Of a stretch of DNA of 55,191 nt, positions 10,740 to 18,773 are shown in pieces. A program made the position numbers and the translations under genes. The stretch lies in assembly GCA_024279425.1 (NCBI GenBank), contig JAJRRO010000114.1, positions 1 through 55,191 of the forward strand, in the 5' to 3' direction. How positions within the stretch are numbered: position 1 is the first letter of the stretch; each line of letters begins with the position of its first letter. Origin of the DNA: Bacteroidota bacterium (GTDB lineage Bacteria; Bacteroidota; Bacteroidia; Flavobacteriales; Flavobacteriaceae). Under the pieces are notes generated by a model. It had not been told where the DNA came from and did not search any database. It saw nothing but the letters and a program-made list of their open reading frames with translations.

Positions 10740-10743
10740 CCTT

Positions 10744-10769
10744 AAAACCCCTATATATAGGGGTTTTTT
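10744..10769 (+). terminator. terminator downstream of tRNA-Ala, element-derived
   Basis: AAAACCCCTATA pairs with TATAGGGGTTTT, followed by more T. Because it lies inside attL it belongs to the element and replaces the chromosomal terminator now found beyond attR. Confidence 0.75.
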
Positions 10770-10808
10770 CGTTTCTACACCAAAAATAATTGCTGCTTAA
10801 TTTGCTAT

Positions 10809-10862
10809 TAATACCTTAAAAACCTTACTTTCAGGTATTAATTCAGGCATTATTTAGGCATT
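10809..10862 (+). promoter_or_regulatory. left arm-type integrase-binding repeats (inferred)
   Basis: Three direct AGG(C/T)ATT units at 10832, 10844 and 10855, about 12 bp apart, and an inverted unit (AATACCT) near 10810 lie directly upstream of the integrase start. The same unit occurs twice near the right end (52529 and 52540). This matches arm-site layouts of tyrosine recombinases and could also autoregulate the integrase gene. Confidence 0.55.
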
Positions 10863-10868
10863 TTTATT

Positions 10869-12002
10869 ATGGAAATCAGCATTAAACTAGACGGTAGAAA
10901 TTCGGGCGAGACTCCTAAGGGATTCCCCATTGTCATTGAGGCTAACAGCAGTTACCAACAAAAAAGGTGGAGAACTGGATATCATTCTAAAAAAACGGAA
11001 TGGAACGAAAAATTGTGCCAACCGCGAACAAAACACCCCGATTTTTATGTTCTGAGTGACAAGATAACGTTTTTAAAGGAGCGAATCGCGACTACTTTGA
11101 AGGAAAATAACCATCGCCCTTTGTCGATGATGGAGGCCAAGCAAATCATTTTTAGGACTGAAAGCCTGTTCTTTTACGATTCAACGATTGCAAGTTTTCC
11201 AGAAGACTATAATGGTACATCCAGGTTTGCTGTAGAAAGTTTCAATGTATTCTCCCCTGGTCTTAAATTCAATGAAATAAACAAAAAGATTGTGCTTGAT
11301 TACCGAGATGATTTGCTTAAAAAGAAAAGAAAACCATCCGGTGTGGATAGCTATTTAAGGTCGTTACGAGCAATATGGAATAGGCTTTCAAATGAGAAAA
11401 ACCCATTTAGCAGTATTTCGGTCGAGATACCGGATAAAATTAATACTGTTGCTACCCTTGACGACATGCGGAAATTGAGGTCTGCCAAGCTCAAACGTAA
11501 GCCCGTTGGCAATGGAGGCTATTTTAATTACAGAAATTATTGGTTATTGATGTTCTACCTAGGCGGTATTGATCCTGAAGCGTTGGCAAAACTTAGATAC
11601 GATGAAAACGTGCAGGGTAATCATATACACTTTAACAGGGACAAAGGCAGGTCAAAGGCCGCATGTAGAACTATAATTTCTAAACAGGCATTCGAAATTT
11701 TAAAGCAATATAATTGCAAACCGTATTTGGTGCCAATTTATAAAAGCGCAAACTACAACACGTTTAGGTCAAATTTTACGGAGCGCATGAAGAAATTGAG
11801 TATCATATTGGAGCTATCTACACAATTAAGGCCTAAGGGAGCACGGTACACCTTTATAGACCGCGCGCAACAATTGTTGATCGACGAACGTATTACCGCT
11901 CAAATTGTTGGCCATAAAAGACGAACTACAACTAGCCTATATTCCAACGATTTTCCTCAAAAGGTACAGGACGAGGCTCATTTAAAAATAGTATCGATAT
12001 AA
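10869..12002 (+). CDS. int: tyrosine recombinase (integrase) of the element
   Basis: A 377-residue phage-type integrase. The N-terminus (residues 1-105) looks like the arm-binding domain, a SAM-like core-binding domain covers about 110-195, and the catalytic domain follows. KGARYTF supplies the second-box Lys/Arg, GHKRRTTTSLYSND the His and nucleophile Tyr358. The position expected for the first catalytic Arg reads YLGGIDPEALAKL (Gly232-Gly233), so that Arg seems to be missing or shifted. It lies just inside attL and points into the element, so it is the obvious enzyme for integration at tRNA-Ala; the HTH gene at 22893 may be its directionality factor. Confidence 0.9.
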   Translation: MEISIKLDGRNSGETPKGFPIVIEANSSYQQKRWRTGYHSKKTEWNEKLCQPRTKHPDFYVLSDKITFLKERIATTLKENNHRPLSMMEAKQIIFRTESLFFYDSTIASFPEDYNGTSRFAVESFNVFSPGLKFNEINKKIVLDYRDDLLKKKRKPSGVDSYLRSLRAIWNRLSNEKNPFSSISVEIPDKINTVATLDDMRKLRSAKLKRKPVGNGGYFNYRNYWLLMFYLGGIDPEALAKLRYDENVQGNHIHFNRDKGRSKAACRTIISKQAFEILKQYNCKPYLVPIYKSANYNTFRSNFTERMKKLSIILELSTQLRPKGARYTFIDRAQQLLIDERITAQIVGHKRRTTTSLYSNDFPQKVQDEAHLKIVSI

Positions 12003-12114
12003 CCTTCTTAGATAGCTTTCTAGTGGAAATATTCTAGACAAGAATAAAAAAGCATTGTCGGAGTTCAATAAAAACCTAAAAATGGGTTAGATTGGAATCT
12101 TAAAAGGGAATTGA

Positions 12115-12471
12115 TTAGTCTATATCTTCACTAATAGACACTTCGTTTATTCTTTCCACTAACCTGTTTACCGCTTCAGGTTTAAGAGTGTTAATTGGGT
12201 AATTTTCTACAATTTGTTTTCTCTGGACAAATGCCAATAAATGACATCTAGCTTGACCGACAATTTTGCCTTTTTTTTCAAGCATCGAATCATCAATTTC
12301 AAATGAAAATAAGTCTGTTCTATCAACAGAAGTTATCATGACACAGATAAATGTGTCATCACTATTATGTACATCATCATTTGAAATTATAATTGCAGGA
12401 TGGGAAGCATTAGATTTAGAATAAGGTAAGTCGAAAAAGACCATTATAATATCCCCTCGTTTAAATGCCAT
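12115..12471 (-). CDS. MazF/PemK-family mRNA endoribonuclease toxin
   Basis: A 118-residue protein of MazF/PemK length and pattern: FKRGDIIMVFFDLPYS at the N-terminus, HPAIIISND, a central MITSV beta strand and GQARCHLLAF in the second half. These toxins cleave mRNA at short motifs and are held inactive by a co-encoded antitoxin. It starts 3 bp after the stop of the 148-residue gene upstream, which has no resemblance to the usual MazE but sits where an antitoxin would. Cassette-type context. Confidence 0.8.
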   Translation of the reverse strand: MAFKRGDIIMVFFDLPYSKSNASHPAIIISNDDVHNSDDTFICVMITSVDRTDLFSFEIDDSMLEKKGKIVGQARCHLLAFVQRKQIVENYPINTLKPEAVNRLVERINEVSISEDID

Positions 12472-12474
12472 TCT

Positions 12475-12921
12475 CTAACTTGAATAAACCGCATTTAATT
12501 TACTTATTCCATCTTTAAACTCCTTTGGAGTAGAAGAAATATTTTTCTCTCTATAAATCTTTCTATGAAGTTTTGACTCTATCTTATAAAGACACTTTTG
12601 GGTGTACTTTACCCTGTCTTTGACTTCTTTGCTTTCAAAGTAATCAAAGGAAGCTATATTCTTTGTGATCTTATCAAATCTTACTACAGCTAGAGTTATG
12701 TTCTCGATTACACCTTGAGCTTGTTTAGCATTTAGCTTTTCAACTCTATTCATCATGCCTTCTAAAGCAAGTATGCAATAATCTAATTCTTTAATGACTT
12801 TATTAACCGCCTTTTCCTGAAGAGAGTCAATAAACGACAGAAACCTAGCTGTTATGCCAGCTCTATAACTAGTTTTAGCAACAGGGTCGATAAAATGTCC
12901 TATGTCTGCAGTTAAGTACAT
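12475..12921 (-). CDS. unknown helical protein upstream of mazF-like toxin (candidate antitoxin)
   Basis: A 148-residue protein I do not recognise. It is rich in Lys, Glu, Leu and Ile and looks mostly helical, with no membrane segment or DNA-binding AbrB/RHH motif. It is the first gene of a two-gene unit, 3 bp before the MazF/PemK toxin, which is the normal antitoxin position. It is longer than most MazE antitoxins. Antitoxin function is an inference from position only. Confidence 0.6.
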   Translation of the reverse strand: MYLTADIGHFIDPVAKTSYRAGITARFLSFIDSLQEKAVNKVIKELDYCILALEGMMNRVEKLNAKQAQGVIENITLAVVRFDKITKNIASFDYFESKEVKDRVKYTQKCLYKIESKLHRKIYREKNISSTPKEFKDGISKLNAVYSS

Positions 12922-13170
12922 TACTTTTGGTTAAAAGGTATTTGTAATATAAGCAATAATACGTTTTTGTTCTAATAAAACAACAACTATACCAATAATA
13001 TTAACAATTGGTCAACAATGATAGTTAATATATAATAGACGGTTAAAAACGCATTTTATTACATTTTTAACAAAATATTTAGCTCTAGCATCAGTTAAAT
13101 TAGTTGTTCTACCAATACTAAAAGCAAAATCTATACCATTAAATACATAATTATCACTTTGTGTCGGTCG

Positions 13171-13226
13171 CAACACGGCATACATGTTGGGTCGTGCCGA
13201 CCACACGAATGCTTAGTTATTAGGCA
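13171..13226 (-). repeat. attC-like palindrome, type A
   Basis: On the minus strand it runs from TAACTAAGCATTCG through GGTCGGCACGACC to GCCGTGTTG, a hairpin with AAC near one end and GTT near the other. It lies 8 bp beyond the stop of the HEPN gene. Near-identical copies are at 18710-18763 and, in the opposite orientation, at 54519-54571. The rest of the gene-free stretch 12922-13170 is AT-rich with no gene I can support. Confidence 0.55.
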
Positions 13227-13233
13227 ACGTTTA

Positions 13234-14100
13234 TTACTTTTTCTTTTTGGTTCTTCCTTCATACACATTACCGACTACTTCATAGTTTTCACCTTTATCT
13301 TTCCGTATCGGAAATTCCTTTTCTTTCCCAACAATCCAAGGCCATAGGGGATTGGTATTATTCAATTTATTCTGGTCGTAGAAAAACCGAATTATTGCTT
13401 CAGAACAGTTGCAAATATTTGCTATATCCTTTTTAAAGTAACGTTTATAAAAGTCGGTGTGTTCTATCGATTTTTGATGTATTATGTTGTGTCTATAATC
13501 TTCTAAATTTTTAAAGTACGCCCATGTCTTTGTCTTGTCGATTTTAGGTGTGCCATAGATATTAGTTAAAATAGTTTTCAGCTTAGTTTCTAAATCTATC
13601 CACCTTTCAATAGCCTTCTTGTCATACCTTTCATCTATTCCTTTATTGTGTACTTTTTGGATGTGATGATAATTTGAAGGTATGCTTAGATTGGCAAAAG
13701 CTTCTAATGCGGTATAAGCGAAAACAATACTTGTCTGGATTTCCTCTACATAATCACAAAAATCGCTTGACTTAGCCTTTAAGAAAGGGATTTTGTCTTT
13801 AGCCTCTGATAAGGATATAGTGGTATTGGCAGGGTTAAGTTTTTCTTCATAAATTACTTGAGCCCTTTTAAAGGCTTTGCTCGAAACAGATAGTAATACA
13901 CCAACGTTGTTGGGCAGAAAGTAATCAAGTTTCTTTCCTCTAATTGAAATTTCGTCCGTATCCTGAAGAACCATGGTACCAAGTTCTTCTGAATCTTCAA
14001 GGTCGACAACAACAGAAACAGGTTTTCGAATTCGCTGATCAAAGATTTCGTAATCCTTTGGATCAAGATTCATTATTACAGAGTGCTTCCCTTTATTCAT
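13234..14100 (-). CDS. HEPN-domain protein, probable defence/toxin RNase
   Basis: A 288-residue protein with an N-terminal beta-rich part (residues 1-85) and a helical C-terminal part. The second part contains YRHNIIHQKS, in which Arg203 and His208 form the Rx4H motif of HEPN ribonucleases, preceded by the SIVFAYTALEAFANLSI helix typical of such proteins. HEPN proteins commonly act in abortive infection or toxin-antitoxin systems by cutting RNA. No partner antitoxin is adjacent; the gene is followed directly by a type A attC-like repeat, so it appears to be a single-gene cassette. Confidence 0.6.
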   Translation of the reverse strand: MNKGKHSVIMNLDPKDYEIFDQRIRKPVSVVVDLEDSEELGTMVLQDTDEISIRGKKLDYFLPNNVGVLLSVSSKAFKRAQVIYEEKLNPANTTISLSEAKDKIPFLKAKSSDFCDYVEEIQTSIVFAYTALEAFANLSIPSNYHHIQKVHNKGIDERYDKKAIERWIDLETKLKTILTNIYGTPKIDKTKTWAYFKNLEDYRHNIIHQKSIEHTDFYKRYFKKDIANICNCSEAIIRFFYDQNKLNNTNPLWPWIVGKEKEFPIRKDKGENYEVVGNVYEGRTKKKK

Positions 14101-14106
14101 CTTTTA

Positions 14107-14226
14107 ATGTTGGCCAACTTATTTATATCTGCATATTTTATACGCTTATTTCACATAATTGGGTGGCTATACGCAGTTTTATATGGTTTTGACTCATGTC
14201 TATTGCTTTAAAATGCCACGTTAGAG
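14107..14226 (-). repeat. attC-like repeat, type B
   Basis: This intergenic stretch shares long blocks with 16721-16873 and 17440-17556 (CTTATTTATAT, TGCATATTTTATACGC, AATTGGGTGGCTATACGCAG, TATGGTTTTGA). It contains CTGCATA/TATACGCAG pairing and ends near CCACGTTAGAG. It lies between the DUF2971 and HEPN genes. Confidence 0.5.
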
Positions 14227-14295
14227 GGGCTTAAATGGATTCGGTCTTGTCAAAATCAGGGGTTGTGCAACGGTTACCGTTATTAGCCACAGTTT

Positions 14296-15105
14296 TTAGA
14301 ACGTTATGTTTCTAAAGTCCAACCATCTTTTTAATTCCGATTCTTTTAGAGGATGATTTTCAGAATATTTTGAAATCATACTTTTATATTTCGCAAATTG
14401 GAAGGAATCGAGTCTTGGATTTGCAATTATTTCAAACTTCAATTCCTTTAAGTCGGGTAGAATAAATTTAAGACCGGATATGTCTAAAATTTCTTTCATA
14501 AACCCAACAATTCTATATTCCGTTTCGTGTTTAAAGGCAATGTGTTTTCTAAACGCTGAAAACTTTATCAAAGATTCCTTTTCTTTGAAAAGCATATTAT
14601 CATAGTTTTGGTATTGTACTGTGCCTGCCAATAGTAAATCAATTTTTTCTGTTTGGTCTTTCTGTAATTTTATCGAGTCTCTTATTAGCTTTTGAAAATA
14701 TTTTTGTTCAAATTTTATAACGAAACCTGATTTTCCATAAATATCCCACATTGCAAATGATTCAACATCATTTAAAATCCAACAACTAACAAATCTGTGT
14801 TTTTGCTTTCGGACAAGAGTTTTTTGAAGTTCTCTCAACGCAAAAACATTATTCTGAATTGTCTCGTCCCATTGACTATCTGAAATATCCGGATTTGCAT
14901 CTTCAGGTTTGCTGAGCGTCTCACTTCTTAATTTAAGCTCGTTGATATCATAAGGTTCAATGTTTTCGAGGTTGTCCTCGAATTTATCAAGACGAGCAAG
15001 ATAGATGCTATTCGTTTCAAGAAAATCAACAAGTTTTTCAATCGTTAAGTATCTATAAACATACTTTTCCTTAATTTCTTTTGTATGATAAGTGTCCCAT
15101 TTCAT
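14296..15105 (-). CDS. DUF2971 family protein
   Basis: A 269-residue protein with the features of DUF2971: an N-terminal YRYLTIEKLVDFLETNSIYL, then LDKFEDNLE, a central FVSCWILND...FAMWDIYGKSG...VIKFE, and a late HETEYRIVGFM. The family is widespread in accessory and defence-island DNA and its biochemical role is not established. It stands alone in its cassette. No membrane segment or signal peptide. Confidence 0.75.
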   Translation of the reverse strand: MKWDTYHTKEIKEKYVYRYLTIEKLVDFLETNSIYLARLDKFEDNLENIEPYDINELKLRSETLSKPEDANPDISDSQWDETIQNNVFALRELQKTLVRKQKHRFVSCWILNDVESFAMWDIYGKSGFVIKFEQKYFQKLIRDSIKLQKDQTEKIDLLLAGTVQYQNYDNMLFKEKESLIKFSAFRKHIAFKHETEYRIVGFMKEILDISGLKFILPDLKELKFEIIANPRLDSFQFAKYKSMISKYSENHPLKESELKRWLDFRNITF

Positions 15106-15245
15106 TCAATTGCAGTTGGTTGATTTAAATTGTGGCTAACTCGTTAAATCCGTACTAAATATACTGTTATCCCCTTTTAAATTTCGGTATAACAGTACAT
15201 TTTGTTCACGTTTTTGATTTAGAATATTGGTAATGGTTTTCACCA

Positions 15246-15298
15246 ACCCCAAAACGCCCCACCCAAAAATGGGTTGGTCGCCTTTTGGCGTCTATTTT
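15246..15298 (-). repeat. attC-like palindrome, type C
   Basis: CCCCAAAACGCC, an ACCCAAAAATGGGT hairpin core, then CGCCTTTTGGCG give strong self-pairing. It ends 1 bp before the stop of the metallo-beta-lactamase-fold gene. Related copies: 17586-17637, 18636-18700, 19335-19388, 20062-20112, and fragments near 12085 and 54215. Confidence 0.5.
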
Positions 15299-15299
15299 C

Positions 15300-16205
15300 T
15301 TAAATATTCAATGTCCCTAAATAATAGCAGTCATATTTATTTGTCATATAATCATTTTCTAAAAAATCAACTGAATAATTCTCATTTGAAACATAAATAT
15401 GAATCTTATTGCCAATACAATCAAGTATTATATCACCAGCAGAATTTTGCGTGATTTTATTGTAAGCATCATATCCAGCATAATCCAAATTTTGTGAAGG
15501 TGCTTCACCCATAATTATAATATCAGGATTCATTTCATTTAACCAATCATTTGGAACTTTCCCACTTTTTCTTCCGTGGTGTGGTGCAAATAATATATTG
15601 ATTTTTGGAAAAGAAACTTCATTGCGAATATTTTCCATAAATTCTGTTTCCAAATCACCCATCCACAATACTGTTGCCCCATCTTCAATACCGTACTTTA
15701 TTATCGGAGAAATATTATTTGGACTTTCTCCATTTTTGACGTTTTCTAATTCTGTTTTAAAGTATTCATTGCTTGTATTTGGCCATAAGATGTTAATTCC
15801 AGAACTACCAATAAATTTTCCATTATTATCGTTTCCGCTTTGATTCATCCATTTCCGCGTACACCCTTTGCTTAGATAAAATGCCTTTGTTGAATCTCTT
15901 AATTCACAATAGCGAGTAAAAGAATCTGTATCATCATCCTTTGTGGCTTCATTTTTAACACAATAAAAATTCACAATATTCATTCTATCATCAAGATATT
16001 CAATTCTACGAATGTGATCATCATCTGGATGAGTTGAAATAAACCTTGAAATATCTTTTCCGTTTGATTCACTAATCAGTTCATCTACGATGTCTTCTTT
16101 GCCTTCTTCCGATAAACAACAGTCGATTGTTGTGAAATTCGAACTGCCGTGGTTGATATAAAACATATCACCATTTCCGACGGAAAATGATTTTATTTTA
16201 CTCAT
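15300..16205 (-). CDS. metallo-beta-lactamase-fold hydrolase (ComEC-like)
   Basis: A 301-residue soluble protein with a metallo-beta-lactamase fold. The metal site HPDDDH follows the ComEC-type HxDxDH pattern (residues about 59-64), and WMGDLETEF and FAPHHGRKSG carry the later ligands. ComEC-like soluble hydrolases often degrade nucleic acids or nucleotides. It follows a small membrane protein gene by 1 bp, so the two probably function together, perhaps as a defence pair with a membrane effector. The substrate is not determinable from sequence. Confidence 0.75.
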   Translation of the reverse strand: MSKIKSFSVGNGDMFYINHGSSNFTTIDCCLSEEGKEDIVDELISESNGKDISRFISTHPDDDHIRRIEYLDDRMNIVNFYCVKNEATKDDDTDSFTRYCELRDSTKAFYLSKGCTRKWMNQSGNDNNGKFIGSSGINILWPNTSNEYFKTELENVKNGESPNNISPIIKYGIEDGATVLWMGDLETEFMENIRNEVSFPKINILFAPHHGRKSGKVPNDWLNEMNPDIIIMGEAPSQNLDYAGYDAYNKITQNSAGDIILDCIGNKIHIYVSNENYSVDFLENDYMTNKYDCYYLGTLNI

Positions 16206-16206
16206 T

Positions 16207-16698
16207 CTATTTACTCTTTTCTTTGTGATGAATAACTCTTTTAACTATATAGGCAGTTTGTTTTTTAAATGAAAAAATAAATAGCACTATCAATGAAATA
16301 ACTAGTAAATAAGGCAAAATTAACTTCAGAAAATTAAAGTTGTCCGATAAAATGTTATATAATTTTGAAACTAAAAGTACAGTGAACAATGAAATAAGAG
16401 TTCTGTACATATTATTGACTTCTGATAATAATTCAATCTTATCATCTTCTTTTGAAGCACTTATAAAATCAGAGTAATTTGCAAACACAGCCATCTTTTT
16501 CAAGATAGGCTCAATTAATAATGAACCTATTCTACTTATCACTAATCCGATGAAATAATATAAAAAAGCGCCTATAAATATATTCTCTTGAATCATATTA
16601 TAAGTAGTGATTTTATTTATTATTATTACATACAATACTCCAGGAAATAGGTAATTGAATAAGTTATATGACGATATTTTTTCTATTAGTTCTTTCAT
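16207..16698 (-). CDS. small multi-pass membrane protein paired with the MBL-fold hydrolase
   Basis: A 163-residue protein with four likely membrane helices: NLFNYLFPGVLYVIIIN, FIGAFLYYFIGLVIS, LISLFTVLLVSKL and LPYLLVISLIVLFIFSF, with a charged central loop and a Lys-rich end. I do not recognise the family. It is the first gene of a two-gene unit with the hydrolase 1 bp downstream. A type B attC-like repeat lies just upstream. Confidence 0.6.
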   Translation of the reverse strand: MKELIEKISSYNLFNYLFPGVLYVIIINKITTYNMIQENIFIGAFLYYFIGLVISRIGSLLIEPILKKMAVFANYSDFISASKEDDKIELLSEVNNMYRTLISLFTVLLVSKLYNILSDNFNFLKLILPYLLVISLIVLFIFSFKKQTAYIVKRVIHHKEKSK

Positions 16699-16720
16699 AC
16701 TTTCTGCTCTTTCTTACAAT

Positions 16721-16873
16721 GAACGCCATCTTACTTATATGTGCATATTTAATATGCTTATTGCCCTTAATTGGGTGGCTATACGCAGTTTTTTATGGTT
16801 TATCTGAGCTCATGTTTTTTTCCTCGAAAACCACTAAACCCCTTATGAATTAACAAATTGTTACATGGCGTTC
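16721..16873 (-). repeat. attC-like repeat, type B, with 9-bp terminal inverted repeat
   Basis: A 153-bp stretch bounded by a perfect inverted repeat GAACGCCAT (16721-16729) and ATGGCGTTC (16865-16873). The interior shares blocks with 14107-14226 and 17440-17556. Ends of the form AACGCC/GGCGTT are what large chromosomal-integron attC sites such as Vibrio VCRs show. It is the best formed member of type B. Confidence 0.55.
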
Positions 16874-16953
16874 TTTTTGCATTTTATTGGTCTGTTTCTT
16901 TTCGAAACTTCTGTATGCAAAAGGTTAACTTCATTTCTACAGGGTTATAGTGA

Positions 16954-17085
16954 TTAATCTCCTTTCTTATGCCGGTGTGGCTTTAGTGATGGCGTATTTC
17001 CAGGGGTTTCCTTATTATCTCGTTGTCGTCTGTCTGGTTTCCCTGTTGATTTAGCAATTCTTTTTGGCCCTTTTTTAATTCCCAT
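16954..17085 (-). CDS. 43-residue basic peptide, family of two in this window
   Basis: A short ORF encoding a very basic, Pro/Gly-rich peptide (MGIKKGPKRIAKSTGKPDRR..., ending HRHKKGD). A second ORF at 19113-19253 encodes a related 46-residue peptide: both have IKxGPK near the start, PDxxRR in the middle and LKPHxHK or similar at the end. Conservation between two cassettes argues that both are real genes. It lies 26 bp downstream of the zinc-finger-like gene. Function unknown. Confidence 0.55.
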   Translation of the reverse strand: MGIKKGPKRIAKSTGKPDRRQRDNKETPGNTPSLKPHRHKKGD

Positions 17086-17111
17086 AATCTTCCTTTTTAA
17101 ATTAATTTAAC

Positions 17112-17390
17112 CTATGTTACAGGAACAAGGTCATTTTCCCACGCTTGGTATTCTTCATTATCTGGTTTATTATTATCGCTGTAACAGATAGGTAATATAT
17201 ATTCTTTCCCACCTTCTCCAGACTTGATAACGTGTCCACCAACATCTGCATTTCCATTGCAGCTAAGGACTTCACAAGTAGTTGCTTTTTTGCTCTTTTT
17301 ATTTTCCCAAAAGTCAAGCCAGCTTGTATATCCTGTTGGCGGGGTATTGTCTGCTGTTCCTTTTTTGTTTTTCACTTTGATGTAACTCAT
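17112..17390 (-). CDS. small HNH-like zinc-binding protein
   Basis: A 92-residue protein with the arrangement CEVLSCNGNADVGGHVI and YILPICYSDNNK. It recalls a family of small HNH-like proteins with a CxxxxC, ADVGAHV and VPxCxxHN pattern; here the final His of the HN pair is replaced in the YSDNN segment, so nuclease activity is doubtful. It is followed by the 43-residue basic peptide gene in the same cassette. Confidence 0.55.
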   Translation of the reverse strand: MSYIKVKNKKGTADNTPPTGYTSWLDFWENKKSKKATTCEVLSCNGNADVGGHVIKSGEGGKEYILPICYSDNNKPDNEEYQAWENDLVPVT

Positions 17391-17439
17391 TATTTCTGTT
17401 TATAATTATTGTTAATGAAAATTAGTTTCTTTTTATTGT

Positions 17440-17556
17440 GCCCAACTTATTTAAATGTGCATATTTAATACGCTTATTCCCCTTAATTGGGTGGTTATAC
17501 GCAGTTTTTTATGGTTTTGACCACTCATGATTATTGCTTTAAAATGCCTCGTGGGC
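17440..17556 (-). repeat. attC-like repeat, type B
   Basis: Begins GCCCAAC, an exact match to the RYYYAAC attC box, and ends CGTGGGC, which pairs with it except for the central triplet. The interior blocks are shared with 14107-14226 and 16721-16873. Confidence 0.5.
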
Positions 17557-17585
17557 TTGCCCTGAGGATTCTTCACTATTTGCTA

Positions 17586-17637
17586 CCCCCAAAACGCGTA
17601 GGTGGCTTTTTGGCGTAAATTTTCCTTTAATGAATTG
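17586..17637 (-). repeat. attC-like palindrome, type C
   Basis: CCCCCAAAACGCG, GGTGGC, TTTTTGGCGTAAATTTTCC: the same layout as the copies at 19335 and 20062. It ends 6 bp before the stop codon of the 69-residue gene. Confidence 0.45.
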
Positions 17638-17642
17638 ATCAT

Positions 17643-17852
17643 TTATTTGAACTTTCTTCGATTGCTGTTTTCTAATAGAGCTTTTCTAACTATTTCAGCC
17701 TTTTCCTCACTAACATTTGTCAAAACAACTGAATTACCTGAAAAGGAGTCTTTCAATATAATTTCAACATCATTTTCAGTCAAGTATTTATTATCTTGCA
17801 AATTTTGTAGAATGGCAGAGTACCGTTCTGTACTAAAATCTTTATCCAACAT
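17643..17852 (-). CDS. small hypothetical protein
   Basis: A 69-residue soluble protein, unrecognised, predicted mixed alpha/beta with a C-terminal basic tail (NSNRRKFK). It lies 20 bp after the 74-residue gene and both share the AATTGATCAT-like downstream context of the array. Probably co-transcribed. The overlapping plus-strand frame has no supporting features. Confidence 0.5.
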   Translation of the reverse strand: MLDKDFSTERYSAILQNLQDNKYLTENDVEIILKDSFSGNSVVLTNVSEEKAEIVRKALLENSNRRKFK

Positions 17853-17872
17853 ATTTAATTGTTTATTATCCT

Positions 17873-18097
17873 TTATTTAAACTTTGATTCTATTAATTGA
17901 TGTCTCCCAATCAATTCATTTAATTTATCAACCATGAATTTGAAATTCTTGGATATAACTACTGGCTTACCGTTTACACGAATTTTAAATGCGCTAAACC
18001 CTTCTATTGTTTTGGCATAACTTACATTGGCTTCTACAGTTTCATATTGGTCCATGTATATAAAACTTTGACCATTCTTTAATTCTAATTCAGACAT
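17873..18097 (-). CDS. small hypothetical protein
   Basis: A 74-residue soluble protein, unrecognised, with alternating hydrophobic residues suggesting a small beta sheet followed by a helix. First gene of a two-gene cassette with the 69-residue gene. No motif allows a functional guess. Confidence 0.5.
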   Translation of the reverse strand: MSELELKNGQSFIYMDQYETVEANVSYAKTIEGFSAFKIRVNGKPVVISKNFKFMVDKLNELIGRHQLIESKFK

Positions 18098-18153
18098 ATT
18101 GGTTATCCTTTATTTAAACTTTCGAGAGTTGGATTTTGAATTTTTATAGTACG

Positions 18154-18573
18154 TTAGGATTTTTTCTCCAGCTTTAAATTTTCCAGCCAGAACAATTCCG
18201 ATTCCAGGAAGACCAAACTGGAATTGTTTTCCAACTTAGCCTTGCTGTTATTAAAGTTCAAACGATGATTTTGGTCAATGTCGGATTTTGAGTCGGACAA
18301 AAAAAGAATCGCTTTATTTTTATAAATCCACCCGCCCTTTCCTTTCTCATTTCCTGTTGATTGAACTCCCTCATAGTCTTTCAAAGATTGCTTACTTTGT
18401 TGCTTCCAATACTGGTTAAATAGAAAAGTGCCATTCTCTTTTAAAATTAAGATATATTGCTGGGACATACCATTATTATCTTTTTTCACGTAGTATTCCC
18501 CAACATACTTAGAAGATTGTGCGCATGATGTTAAACAGGAAATTAAAATAAAGAAAGTCAGTCTAATTTTCAT
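18154..18573 (-). CDS. small predicted lipoprotein
   Basis: A 139-residue exported protein. Residues 1-17 (MKIRLTFFILISCLTSC) form a lipoprotein signal with Cys17 as likely lipidation site. The remainder contains YVGEYYVK and ENGTFLFNQYW, patterns seen in small beta-barrel lipoproteins of Bacteroidota that record substrate or stress states. Function unknown. Confidence 0.65.
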   Translation of the reverse strand: MKIRLTFFILISCLTSCAQSSKYVGEYYVKKDNNGMSQQYILILKENGTFLFNQYWKQQSKQSLKDYEGVQSTGNEKGKGGWIYKNKAILFLSDSKSDIDQNHRLNFNNSKAKLENNSSLVFLESELFWLENLKLEKKS

Positions 18574-18635
18574 TGCTTTTTAAGTTTTTAGAATGTGTTA
18601 CAACAATTGTATAACATCATTGATCCTATCCCGCT

Positions 18636-18763
18636 TATAGGAACCGCCTTTTTGCCGAATGTTCACTACCCCCAAAACACCCATGCCAAAAATATTTGAC
18701 CGGTTAAGTCAACACGGCATTCATGTTGGGTCGTACCGACCACATGAATACTTAGTTAGTTAG
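18636..18763 (-). repeat. attC-like compound repeat, types C and A
   Basis: A type C block (18636-18700, CCGCCTTTTTGCCG and CCCCAAAACACCCATGCC) is followed by a type A block (18710-18763, CAACACGGCATTCATG, GGTCGTACCGACC, CATGAATACTTAGTTAG). On the minus strand the type A block begins near AGCTAAC and ends near GTTGACT, close to the RYYYAAC and GTTRRRY boxes. It follows the DUF3892 gene by 11 bp. Confidence 0.55.
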
Positions 18764-18773
18764 CTGTAGTTTT

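Noticed and set aside
12978-12988. CAACAACT and similar near-matches to CAACAAAA in the cassette region
   Set aside because: They do not match the full octamer; the cassette region and R-M gene do not show the enrichment.
13012-13206. Minus-strand ORF of 64 codons in the gap after the MazF unit
   Set aside because: It is AT-rich, and its 5' part lies in the type A palindrome; no recognisable protein pattern.
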